A stretch of DNA of 64,000 bases. Source: Verrucomicrobiota bacterium. Its GTDB lineage: Bacteria > Verrucomicrobiota > Verrucomicrobiia > Chthoniobacterales > Chthoniobacteraceae. Below are positions 27,118 through 35,637 of this stretch, in pieces (the first letter of the stretch is position 1; each line of letters opens with the position of its first letter). The translations under genes were made by a program, and so were the position numbers. Below the pieces are notes generated by a model, which did no database searches, had not been told where the DNA came from, and worked only from the letters and a program-made list of their open reading frames with translations. The DNA lies in NCBI GenBank assembly GCA_009885995.1, contig VFJQ01000092.1, forward strand, positions 1-64,000. Reading direction: 5' to 3'.

Positions 27118-27884
27118 TCACCTGGCTGCTCATCGGACTCGTCATCGCCGTCGTCGCCTTCGCCATCGTCTGGGCGATCTGTGTGCGGGTGAAAAACTAC
27201 AGCTTCCTCGACGTGGCGTGGAGCTACGGCGTCGCGGTGCTCGCGCCGATCTACGCGTGGGCCGGGCCCGGACATCTCGAGCGGAAGATCGTCTTCACCG
27301 CGCTCGGCGTGCTGTGGAGTCTGCGCCTCGGCACTTACATCCTGCTGCGCGTGCTGCGGCATCATCCGGCGGAAGACGTGCGCTACGAAACGCTGCGCCA
27401 GCGCTGGCCGGGAGCGGGGATGTTCCTGCTCTTCTTCGAGATGCAGGCGGTTCTCGTCGTCATCTTCTCGCTACCTTTCCTGCTCGCGGCGTGGCGCGCG
27501 ATGCCGCTGCGCGGGGTCGCCATCGCGGGCCTCGCCATCGCGGTGCTCGCGCTCTTGGGCGAAAGTCTCGCCGATAGGCAGATGAAGCGCTTCAAGGACG
27601 ACTCCGCGAACAAAGGCGGCGTCTGCCAGGCCGGCCTGTGGCGATACTCGCGGCACCCGAATTACTTCTTCGAGTTCCTCTTCTGGGTCGGCATCTGCAT
27701 CGCCTCGCTCGACACGCCGCATGGCTGGATCACGATCGTTTGCCCGGTGCTGATGTATTATTTCCTCACCAAAGTCACCGGCATCCCGCTCACCGAGGAA
27801 TACTCGCTCAAGAGCCGCGGCGACGCGTATCGCGAGTATCAACGCACCACGAACGCGTTCTTTCCGTGGTTCCCGCGGACGTAG
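27114..27884 (+). CDS. DUF1295 domain membrane protein (steroid-reductase-like fold)
   Basis: [15 protein letters not shown]...[24 protein letters not shown]. Confidence 0.88.
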   Translation: MITWLLIGLVIAVVAFAIVWAICVRVKNYSFLDVAWSYGVAVLAPIYAWAGPGHLERKIVFTALGVLWSLRLGTYILLRVLRHHPAEDVRYETLRQRWPGAGMFLLFFEMQAVLVVIFSLPFLLAAWRAMPLRGVAIAGLAIAVLALLGESLADRQMKRFKDDSANKGGVCQAGLWRYSRHPNYFFEFLFWVGICIASLDTPHGWITIVCPVLMYYFLTKVTGIPLTEEYSLKSRGDAYREYQRTTNAFFPWFPRT

Positions 27885-27896
27885 TCCGCATTCATA

Positions 27897-27963
27897 CTCT
27901 TACTTCTACTCTTACGCTTACTCTGCGTCGGAACAGGCGAGTAAGAGTAAGAATAAGAATAGG
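27897..27963. repeat. Imperfect inverted repeat built from CTTACT/AGTAAG microrepeats
   Basis: ACTCTTACTTCTACTCTTACGCTTACTC (27897-27924) / GAGTAAGAGTAAGAATAAGAATAG (27940-27963). Confidence 0.8.
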
Positions 27964-27978
27964 ACCGCCACCTTTCCC

Positions 27979-29010
27979 ATGATCAACCTCGACGCCATCC
28001 TCGAAGCCAACGTCGTCCCTGACCCGCTCATCCGCGTCGGCATCCGCCACCTGCTCAGCGAGACGCTGCGGGAGAAGACCGCGCCGAGCGTGGAAGCCCA
28101 GCGCGCGCAGCTCATGGCGCACGTCGCCGGGCTGAAGGCCTCGCCGATCGCGGTCCAGACCTCCGATGCGAATGAGCAGCATTACGAAGTGCCCACGCGC
28201 TTCTACCAACTCTGCCTCGGGCGTCGGCTCAAATACAGCAGCGCTCTCTTTTCCAACGGCAGCGAGACGCTCGACGAAGCGGAGGAGAAGATGCTCGCGC
28301 TCACCTGCGAGCGTGCGGAGCTCGCCGACGGACGGCGCATTCTCGAACTCGGCTGCGGCTGGGGTTCGCTCACGCTCTGGATGGCCGAGCACTACCCGCA
28401 GGCCAGCATCACCGCTGTGTCGAACTCGCGCACGCAAAAGGAGCACATCGACGCCGAAGCCGCGCGCCGTGGGCTGCGCAACGTGACGATCATCACGTGC
28501 GACATGAACGTCTTCGAAGCCCCCGGCACCTACGACCGAGTCGTGAGCGTCGAGATGTTCGAGCACATGAAGAACTACCAGCAGCTCATGGCGAAGATCG
28601 CCTGCTGGCTCGCGCCGGGCGGCAAGCTCTTCGTCCACATCTTCACCCACCACACCCTCGCGTATCACTACGAAGACAAAGGTCCGTCCGACTGGATGAC
28701 TCGCCACTTCTTCGCTGGCGGACAAATGCCGAGCGACGACCTGCTACTCTACTTTCAGGACGACCTGCACATCGAGCAGCACTGGGTCGTGAGCGGGAAG
28801 CACTACAGCCTCACCAGCGAGGCGTGGCTGCAGAATATGGACGCCAACCGGAAGGAAATCTGGCCGCTGTTCGAGCAGACCTACGGCGCCGCGAACACCA
28901 AACGCTGGTGGGCTTACTGGCGCGTCTTCTTCCTCGCCTGTGCCGAGCTGTGGGGCTACCGCGACGGCAACGAGTGGCACGTGAGCCACTATCGTTTCGC
29001 GAAGTCCTAG
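27979..29010 (+). CDS. Cyclopropane-fatty-acyl-phospholipid synthase family methyltransferase
   Basis: [53 protein letters not shown]. Confidence 0.92.
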   Translation: MINLDAILEANVVPDPLIRVGIRHLLSETLREKTAPSVEAQRAQLMAHVAGLKASPIAVQTSDANEQHYEVPTRFYQLCLGRRLKYSSALFSNGSETLDEAEEKMLALTCERAELADGRRILELGCGWGSLTLWMAEHYPQASITAVSNSRTQKEHIDAEAARRGLRNVTIITCDMNVFEAPGTYDRVVSVEMFEHMKNYQQLMAKIACWLAPGGKLFVHIFTHHTLAYHYEDKGPSDWMTRHFFAGGQMPSDDLLLYFQDDLHIEQHWVVSGKHYSLTSEAWLQNMDANRKEIWPLFEQTYGAANTKRWWAYWRVFFLACAELWGYRDGNEWHVSHYRFAKS

Positions 29011-29037
29011 CCGAGCCGGACCGAACCCACTTCACCA

Positions 29038-29859
29038 ATGAACTTCCGCTACTTCGTTCTGCTCGCGATCTCCGTGCTCCTCACGGGATGCGCAGCCTAC
29101 GGTCCGGCGCGCCACGGCGAAACCGTTCATCGCAACATCCCCTACGCAGAGCGCGGCGGCCGCAAGCTGAGCCTCGACCTCTACGTTCCCGCCAATCCGC
29201 GGCCCGCGCCGGTGATCGTGTGGCTGCACGGCGGTGGATGGAAGTATGGGAACAAGGGCTTCAACGTCCTCGTGCGCGACCTGACTCGCGATGGCTTCGC
29301 GGTGGTGAGCGTCGAATACCGCCTGCTCGGCACCGCGCGCTGGCCCGCGGCCATCGACGACTGCCACGCCGCTCTCGAATGGGTGCGCACCCACGGTCGC
29401 GAATACCATCTCGATCCACGGCGCGTCGGTGTGGCGGGGGAAAGTGCGGGCGGACATCTGGCCGCGCTGCTCGGCACGCAAGCGGGTCGCTCCCGTGTGC
29501 GCGCGGTCTGCGCGCTTTATCCGCCCACGGATCTCGTCGCGATGGGCCGGCGCTACTCGCGCTACAAGCGGGGCAGCATCATCTCGCAGATGTTCGACGG
29601 CGACATCGAAGACCGGCGTGCCGCCGCGGCGGCGGCCAGTTCCGTCACCTACGTTTCGCACCGCTCGCCGCCATTCCTGCTCTACCACGGCGATCGCGAT
29701 TGGCTCGTGCCGCTCGCGCAGAGCGAGGCGCTGGAACAGCGCCTTCGCGCGGCGGGCGTGGAGTGTGAGTTAAAGGTCGTCCCCGGCGCCGGTCACGCCT
29801 TCCACCTAGACGACGCGCAGCTCTCGGACGTCGCCAGGTTCTTCCACCGCCACCTCTGA
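29038..29859 (+). CDS. Lipoprotein alpha/beta hydrolase (carboxylesterase/BD-FAE-like)
   Basis: LLTGCAA lipobox; VIVWLHGGGWKYGNK; GVAGESAGGHLAALLG. Confidence 0.9.
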   Translation: MNFRYFVLLAISVLLTGCAAYGPARHGETVHRNIPYAERGGRKLSLDLYVPANPRPAPVIVWLHGGGWKYGNKGFNVLVRDLTRDGFAVVSVEYRLLGTARWPAAIDDCHAALEWVRTHGREYHLDPRRVGVAGESAGGHLAALLGTQAGRSRVRAVCALYPPTDLVAMGRRYSRYKRGSIISQMFDGDIEDRRAAAAAASSVTYVSHRSPPFLLYHGDRDWLVPLAQSEALEQRLRAAGVECELKVVPGAGHAFHLDDAQLSDVARFFHRHL

Positions 29860-29867
29860 GCTGCGCG

Positions 29868-31256
29868 CTACGCGAACAGCTCGCGGATCGGCTGCGTGCC
29901 GAAATCGACCAGCGGGAAGGGGCGCCCTTGTGGGCCGGGCAAATGCGCGTCGGGATCGAGCCCGAGCGAGTGGAAGATCGTGGCGACGATGTCCTTCGGC
30001 TGCACCGGGCGCTCGGCAGGATAGCCGCCGATATCGTCGCTCCGCCCGATCGCGCGTCCGCCTTTCACGCCGCCGCCGGCAAAGGCCACGGTCCAGCACT
30101 GCGGCCAGTGATCACGCCCGCCGGTCGGGTTCACCTTCGGCGTGCGGCCAAATTCCGCGAGGCTCGCGACCATCGTCGAGTCGAGCATCCCGCGCTCGGC
30201 GAGGTCGGTGAGCAGCGCGCTGTAGCCCTGGTCATACATCGGCGCGACGATGTCCTTCATGCCGCCGATCGAGGTGAAGGGCTTCGAGCCGTGGATATCC
30301 CAGGTGATCTCGTTGAAGACGGTGATGAACGTATTCACCGTCACGAAGCGCACGCCGCGCTCCACGAGTCGCCGCGCGAGCAGGCAGCACTGGCCGAAGC
30401 GGTGCATCCCGTAGCGGTCGCGCACCTTCTGCGGTTCCTTCGTCAAATCGAACGCCTCACGCGCGCGGTCGCTGGTCATCAAGCGATACGCAGCGGCAAA
30501 ATTCGCATCCATCAGCTCCGCCGCGGGCGACGCCTCGAAGCTCTTGATTGCTCCCTCCACGACCTCGCGCAGTTCCTTGCGCCGCTTCAGCCGCGCCTCG
30601 CCGATCTCCGCCGGCGGGAGCAGATCGGGCACCTGGAAATTTGCGACCGATGGGTCCGCATTGAGCACGAACGGATCGTAAGCCTTGCCGAGAAACCCCG
30701 CGTCCTGCCCGTGCGGAAGATTGCCGCCTGTCGGCCCCATCGGCACCGGCAGGATCACATTGGCCGGCATCTCGTTGCGCCGGCCTTGCAGAAATTCCAG
30801 CGCGCAACCCACGTGCGGCGAGTTGATCCCGCCCTGGAAAAGCCGCCCCGTCTGCATCATCTGGTGCCCCGTATCATGCACCGCCGCTGCCGTATGATAT
30901 ACGCTGCGCACGAGCGAAAACTTGTCCGCCACCTGCGCGATCAGCGGGAAAATTTCCGTGATCTGGAAGTCGCCCTTCGTGCTGATCGGTTTGAACGGCC
31001 CGCGAATCTCGCGCGGCGCATCCGGCTTCGGATCCCAGCAGTCGAGCTGCGACGGCGCGCCGAGATTGAAGATGAGGATACACGACTTCCCGCTGTCCAC
31101 TTTTGCCGCCGCTGCTGCGGCCGCCGCGCGTGCTTCGAGTCCTGCGAGTTTCGCGAGCGAGAGACCGAGCGCGCCGAGCGTGCCGATTTGCAGGAAGTCG
31201 CGACGCGTCGTGCCGTCGCAAGTGGTGATGGAGCCGGGACCGGTGATTTGGAGCAT
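29868..31256 (-). CDS. DUF1501 domain-containing (sulfatase-like) protein
   Basis: TRRDFLQIGTLGALGLSLAKL Tat-like signal; SCILIFNLGAPSQLDCWDPKPDAPREIRGPF; VASLAEFGRTPKVN...GRDHWPQCWTVAFAGGGVKGG. Confidence 0.92.
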   Translation of the reverse strand: MLQITGPGSITTCDGTTRRDFLQIGTLGALGLSLAKLAGLEARAAAAAAAAKVDSGKSCILIFNLGAPSQLDCWDPKPDAPREIRGPFKPISTKGDFQITEIFPLIAQVADKFSLVRSVYHTAAAVHDTGHQMMQTGRLFQGGINSPHVGCALEFLQGRRNEMPANVILPVPMGPTGGNLPHGQDAGFLGKAYDPFVLNADPSVANFQVPDLLPPAEIGEARLKRRKELREVVEGAIKSFEASPAAELMDANFAAAYRLMTSDRAREAFDLTKEPQKVRDRYGMHRFGQCCLLARRLVERGVRFVTVNTFITVFNEITWDIHGSKPFTSIGGMKDIVAPMYDQGYSALLTDLAERGMLDSTMVASLAEFGRTPKVNPTGGRDHWPQCWTVAFAGGGVKGGRAIGRSDDIGGYPAERPVQPKDIVATIFHSLGLDPDAHLPGPQGRPFPLVDFGTQPIRELFA

Positions 31257-31348
31257 GGCGGGAGTGAGCGGAGACTACGCCCACAACAACCCGTGGCAAC
31301 GCCCCGCCTTGGCTCCGCGCTTTGCAGGATGCTGCCGTCGCCGGGCCG

Positions 31349-31828
31349 CTACTCCAGCGCCGCCACCCGGTAGCTGTCGCTCGTTCTACCGACCTTGAGG
31401 TGCAAACTCTCCCCTTGTTTGCGCCCGACGAGTTGCTGGCCCATCGGCGATTGCGGCGTGATCACGAGCACCGCCTGGCCTTCGCACTCCACCTCCGTGC
31501 CGCCCGCGCGCGGACCCACGAAATAGACAGTCCGCACGCCTCCGCGCTCCAACTCCACCACAGCCCCGAGCGCGATCGGCTCCTGCGCCGCGAACGACCG
31601 CACGGCTAGCGACTCGTATTGCTGCATCGCCTGCACCACCTCCGCCGCCTGACGCGATTGCCCCTGCGCCAGATACGAGGCCTCGAGCCCGCGCGTGTCG
31701 TATTTGTTCTCCGCCTTGCTCTGCTCATCCGTCGCCTCCGCATGAGCCGCCCGCGCCGAACGTGTGTAACCCTCCAACTCCACGGTGAGGGCTGCGATGA
31801 TCTGCTCGATGAGGGCGCGCTTGTTCAA
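31349..31828 (-). CDS. GreA/GreB-family elongation factor
   Basis: NKYDTRGLEASYLAQGQ; VVELERGGVRTVYFVGP...VLVITPQSPMGQQLVGRKQGE. Start uncertain (TTG at 31828 or 31912). Confidence 0.85.
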   Translation of the reverse strand: MNKRALIEQIIAALTVELEGYTRSARAAHAEATDEQSKAENKYDTRGLEASYLAQGQSRQAAEVVQAMQQYESLAVRSFAAQEPIALGAVVELERGGVRTVYFVGPRAGGTEVECEGQAVLVITPQSPMGQQLVGRKQGESLHLKVGRTSDSYRVAALE

Positions 31829-32002
31829 ACCTGAGCCTAGGAGCGGCGGGCGCCGGCGCGCAACTCGCTGCCGCGATTTTGTCACGAGCGACCTCGAAGG
31901 CTTCCGGCTCAATCAGATTGTGCAGCTGCAGAAGGAACGAGGATTTGCTGCCGAAGATCGAGTTTCACAGACTTCGCCCGCTCACCTACACCTACCCACC
32001 CC

Positions 32003-32812
32003 ATGCTCCGCCCTCGCAAAAAATACACCGTTCACGATCTCCAGCAGCTCAAGGGAAAGCGCGTCCTCACGCACATCCACGTCAAGTCTCCGGAGGAAGC
32101 CGCTGCCGCGGAAGAGGCCGGTGTGGACCTGATGAGTTGCAGCTTCGACAGCCCCGAGGCGCAGGCGCGGCTGCCCGCGCTCGTCGCCGCCGCTCCGCAC
32201 AGCTTCCTCTCGTGCGCGACCCCACACGGGCTCGCCTCGCCGGAGGAAGCGATCCGCGTCGCCTTCCGCGCCCTCGAACTCGGCGCCAGCTCCGTCTATT
32301 GCTCGGCCAGCCCCTTCATCATCGAGGCGATGGCGCGCGAGCGCATCCCCGTCGTCGGTCATCTCGGCATGGTCCCCCGTCATGTCACCTGGACCGGCTA
32401 CCGCGCGATCGGCCGCACGGTCGAGGAAGCCGTGGAGCTTCACCGCCGCATGAAGGAACTCGAAAACGCCGGCGCCTACGCCGCGGAACTCGAAGTCGTC
32501 CCGCACAATCTCGCCCGCTTCCTCTCCGCTCAGACGAAGATGCTCCTCATGTCGCTCGGCTCCGGCCCCGGCTGCGACACGCAGTTTCTCTTCTCCGACG
32601 ACATCCTCGGCGACTACGACGAACGCCCGCCACGCCACGCCAAAGCCTACCGCAACTTCGCCGCCGAACACCGCCGCCTCCAGCAGGAACGCCTCGCCGC
32701 CTTCCGCGAATACATCGCCGATGTGCAGGAGGACCGCTTCCCCGAGCGCAGCCACTTGATCGAGATGGAAGGACCACTCCTCGACGAAGTGATGCGATCC
32801 CTTTCCAAATGA
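32003..32812 (+). CDS. PanB-like (ketopantoate hydroxymethyltransferase family) protein
   Basis: EEAGVDLMSC..., IPVVGHLGMVPRHVTWTGYRAIGRTVEEAVELHRRMKELENAGAYAAELEVVP, GSGPGCDTQFLFSDDILG. Confidence 0.7.
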   Translation: MLRPRKKYTVHDLQQLKGKRVLTHIHVKSPEEAAAAEEAGVDLMSCSFDSPEAQARLPALVAAAPHSFLSCATPHGLASPEEAIRVAFRALELGASSVYCSASPFIIEAMARERIPVVGHLGMVPRHVTWTGYRAIGRTVEEAVELHRRMKELENAGAYAAELEVVPHNLARFLSAQTKMLLMSLGSGPGCDTQFLFSDDILGDYDERPPRHAKAYRNFAAEHRRLQQERLAAFREYIADVQEDRFPERSHLIEMEGPLLDEVMRSLSK

Positions 32813-33551
32813 CCCGCCGCCACTTTCTCGCCACCACCGCCGCTTCCACCCTCGCCTTCGCCGCCGAGCCCGAGCGCAAATGGCGCGTCGCCGTCATCGG
32901 CAACAAGGGCAGCTACGGGCACAGCCTCGACAGCATGTGGCTCACTCTGCCCGAGACCGAGATCGTCGCCGTCGCCGATCTCGATGCGAAGAAGCTCGCC
33001 GACACGTTGAAGAAACTCGGCATCACCAAAGGCTTCGCCGACTAGCACGACATCGCGCAGGCCAAGCCCGACCTCGTCGCCATCGGCCCCGCCATGGGAT
33101 TGCACCGCGACATGGTCCTCGCCGCCGCGGAATCCGGCGCGCGCGGCATCTACCTCGAGAAGCCATTTTGCCGCACCCTCGCCGAAGCCGACCAAATCAT
33201 CGCCGCCTGCGAAAGGCGCGGCGTGAAACTCGCCCTCGCCCATCGCAATCGCTACCACCCCACGCTCCCCGTCGTCGCGCGGATGGTGAAAGACGGCGCC
33301 ATCGGCCGCCTGCTCGAACTGCGCGGACGCGGCAAGGAAGACCAGCGCGGCGGCCTCGAAGACCTGTGGACCCTCGGTTCCCACGTGCTCAATGTCGCCG
33401 TCACTCTCGCCGGCCCGCCGCCCGCCTGACCGTCGAAATGATCACCGCCGTCCTCGCCTCCCACGTCCGCCGCGGTGAACGGGTGACGTTTCCGCTGTCG
33501 ATCTCGGGCAATCCGCTCTCGGATTGGCAGGAAAAGGGTTCGACGAAATGA
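32809..33551 (+). pseudogene. Gfo/Idh/MocA oxidoreductase pseudogene
   Basis: MTRRHFLATTAASTLAFAAEPERKWRVAVIGNKGSYG...[19 protein letters not shown]...YLEKPFCRT...AHRNRYHP...[21 protein letters not shown] then VEMITAVLASHVRRGERVTFPL...* in another frame. In-frame TAG at 33043-33045 plus internal deletion/frameshift. Confidence 0.85.
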
Positions 33552-33654
33552 GTCCTATCCGTCCGATCTTCACCATATTGAAGGCTTCCTCGCGTGTCCG
33601 ATGAATCGAGCCAACCAACTCGCCCGTGGTTTCGAGCGCTTCTCGTTCTCGGTG

Positions 33655-33802
33655 GCTTCGGCTTGGAGTTGTCGGCGTCGGCCTTGGTGTAGGTGAAGGT
33701 GACGTCGAAGAGCACAAACTGCCCGGCCCGGCTGAAGCTCGCGCACGCGAGGGTCAGCCCGAGGGAAAGGAAGGCCGGGCGGATGCGGAGAGTCGGAAAC
33801 AT
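33655..33802 (-). pseudogene. N-terminal fragment of a secreted protein (AGQFVLFDVTFTYTKADADNSKP)
   Basis: Signal peptide MFPTLRIRPAFLSLGLTLACASFSRA followed by a short coherent stretch, then unrelated antisense sequence. Confidence 0.5.
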
Positions 33803-33859
33803 GGCCTCGATGATACGGCTTACTCGGTTCCGACCACCAGAGAATGCTCCTCGGGCTCT

Positions 33860-34060
33860 CTAGGAGCCTGTTGAAAAACCCGCCACGGAATCTGTGCTGA
33901 GAGGATCGAGGAGAAGCATATGTTTGAGCATCGGCCACTTCTTCCGTTCGTTGAGCAGCTTTTCGAGATCGGCGAGCTGTTCGTCCGAAGCGATCTTCTT
34001 CACGTAACGGAACAGATCCTTCTTCGGATTGCTCAGCGGATCGATGACTTCGTCGCGCGC
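33860..34060 (-). mobile_element. Possible IS remnant/terminus (CTAGGAGCCTGTTGAAAAACC) with short ORF tail
   Basis: Short ORF tail SNPKKDLFRYVKKIASDEQLADLEKLLNERKKWPMLKHMLLLDPLSTDSVAGFSTGS* ends inside the IS-end-like sequence. Confidence 0.35.
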
Positions 34061-34296
34061 GGGATGAGCTGAAGGCGGAGCACCAACGTGTCGCAATCGG
34101 CTTCCGAGAGCGCTTCCCTCCTAGCGCCTGGCATGCGGTCGCGAATCGGGCCGGTGGGCACGGGCGTCGGGGTCGCCATCTCGCGCGAGACGAACGTCGT
34201 CGGGAGCTTCGGCGTCGGCGTGGGCGCGCGAGGCTCCGGCGGCTTCGAGCAGGCGGCGAGGGCGATGAGCGGAAGGATGAGGACCTTCGTCTTCAT
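34033..34296 (-). CDS. Small lipoprotein
   Basis: MKTKVLILPLIALAACSKPPEP lipobox; Pro/Thr-rich linker. The C-terminus may be altered by the adjacent rearrangement. Confidence 0.5.
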   Translation of the reverse strand: MKTKVLILPLIALAACSKPPEPRAPTPTPKLPTTFVSREMATPTPVPTGPIRDRMPGARREALSEADCDTLVLRLQLIPRATKSSIR

Positions 34297-34317
34297 GGTC
34301 GAAGAACGCTGCACGAA

Positions 34318-34380
34318 GACCGGGGAAAGGTCCACGCTGACCGGGGAAAGGCCCGCGACGACTGCGGAAAGGTCCGTGCT
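34318..34380. repeat. Three 21-bp tandem repeats (GACCGGGGAAAGGTCCACGCT-like)
   Basis: 34318-34338, 34339-34359, 34360-34380. Confidence 0.9.
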
Positions 34381-34429
34381 GATTGAGACAGTGTGAAGAG
34401 AGGCTCGTTCATGGGAGCCGGAGACGCCC

Positions 34430-35605
34430 CTACGCCTCGCCGCTCGTGCTGGGCGGCAGCATCCGGGCGCGGCGGTCGCGGAGGGGGAGGCGGATGGTAA
34501 AGGTGAGTCCTTTGCCTTCGTCGGAGACGAGGTCGATTTCGCCACCGTGCTCGCGGACGATGCGGCGGACGATGAGCAGGCCGAGGCCGGTGCCGCTGAC
34601 TTTCGTCGTGAAGTAGGGCTCGAAGATCTTGCTCATCTGCTCGGGCGTGATGCCGCCGCCGGTGTCGCTGAAAGCGATCGTCAGCCATTCGTCTTCGAGG
34701 TCCGTGTGGATGCGCAGGAGTCCGTCCTGCTGCATCGCCTGGAACGCATTCTTGATGACGTTGTAGAAGGCTTGTTTGAGTTGGCCGCGATCGACTTCGA
34801 GCAGCGGCAGATCGCTGCGCAGCTCCTGCTCGACGAGCACGTTGCGGTCGCGGATTTCGTTTTCGAGGAAGGCCACGCTCTCGGCGACGAGTTGATTGAT
34901 GTTCTCGGGCTGGACGTTCAGCCGCGCGGGCCGGATGGCGCCGAGGAATTGATGGATGATCGCATCGAGCCGCTCGATCTCCTCGCTGGCGACGGCGAGC
35001 GACTTCGCGAGGTCTTTGCGCTGCGCCTCGGGCACCTTGCGCAGCTTGCGCTCCATGAGTTGGAGGTGGATGTGCAGCGAGTTGAGCGGGTTGCCGATCT
35101 CGTGCGCCACGCCGGCGGCGAGCAACGTGAGGGCGGTGAGTTTTTCCGACTGGATCGTCTCATCCGTCGCGCGGCGCGACTCGGTGATGTCGCGCAGGAT
35201 CACCGCATAGCCGACGTGGTCCTGACGCGTCTGTCGCGGCGCATCGAGGGCGAGCGGGACGACGTAGAAATTCAGGTAGCGATGCTGCGGGTAGAAGACC
35301 TCCATGTCGCGGGAGACGACCTTGTCGCTCTCGACGAGCTTGCTCCACTCGAGCCCGCGCAGCCGCTCGCTCAGCGGTTGGCCCATGCACGCTTCGCGCT
35401 CGAGGCCGAAGAGCTCGCACGCGGCGCGGTTGAGGTAGTTGATGCGCCCGCCGATGTCCGTGACGATGACGCCTTCGTGGATGGCGTTGAAGATCGTTTC
35501 GAGGAAGCCTTTCTCGTCCGCGAGCCGCAGCAGATAGCTCTGCACTTCCTCGGGCCGCACGCGGCCGAGGCGCTCGATGAGCTTGTCGAGAAAGCCGGAG
35601 TTCAT
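34430..35605 (-). CDS. PAS-domain sensor histidine kinase
   Basis: PAS region; LLAAGVAHEIGNPLNSLHIHLQLMERK H-box; KQAFYNVIKNAFQAM; FSDTGGGI; GTGLGLLIVRRI. Confidence 0.93.
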   Translation of the reverse strand: MNSGFLDKLIERLGRVRPEEVQSYLLRLADEKGFLETIFNAIHEGVIVTDIGGRINYLNRAACELFGLEREACMGQPLSERLRGLEWSKLVESDKVVSRDMEVFYPQHRYLNFYVVPLALDAPRQTRQDHVGYAVILRDITESRRATDETIQSEKLTALTLLAAGVAHEIGNPLNSLHIHLQLMERKLRKVPEAQRKDLAKSLAVASEEIERLDAIIHQFLGAIRPARLNVQPENINQLVAESVAFLENEIRDRNVLVEQELRSDLPLLEVDRGQLKQAFYNVIKNAFQAMQQDGLLRIHTDLEDEWLTIAFSDTGGGITPEQMSKIFEPYFTTKVSGTGLGLLIVRRIVREHGGEIDLVSDEGKGLTFTIRLPLRDRRARMLPPSTSGEA

Positions 35606-35637
35606 GTGCTGACGAGTGCCGGGTGACGCATCGCGAG

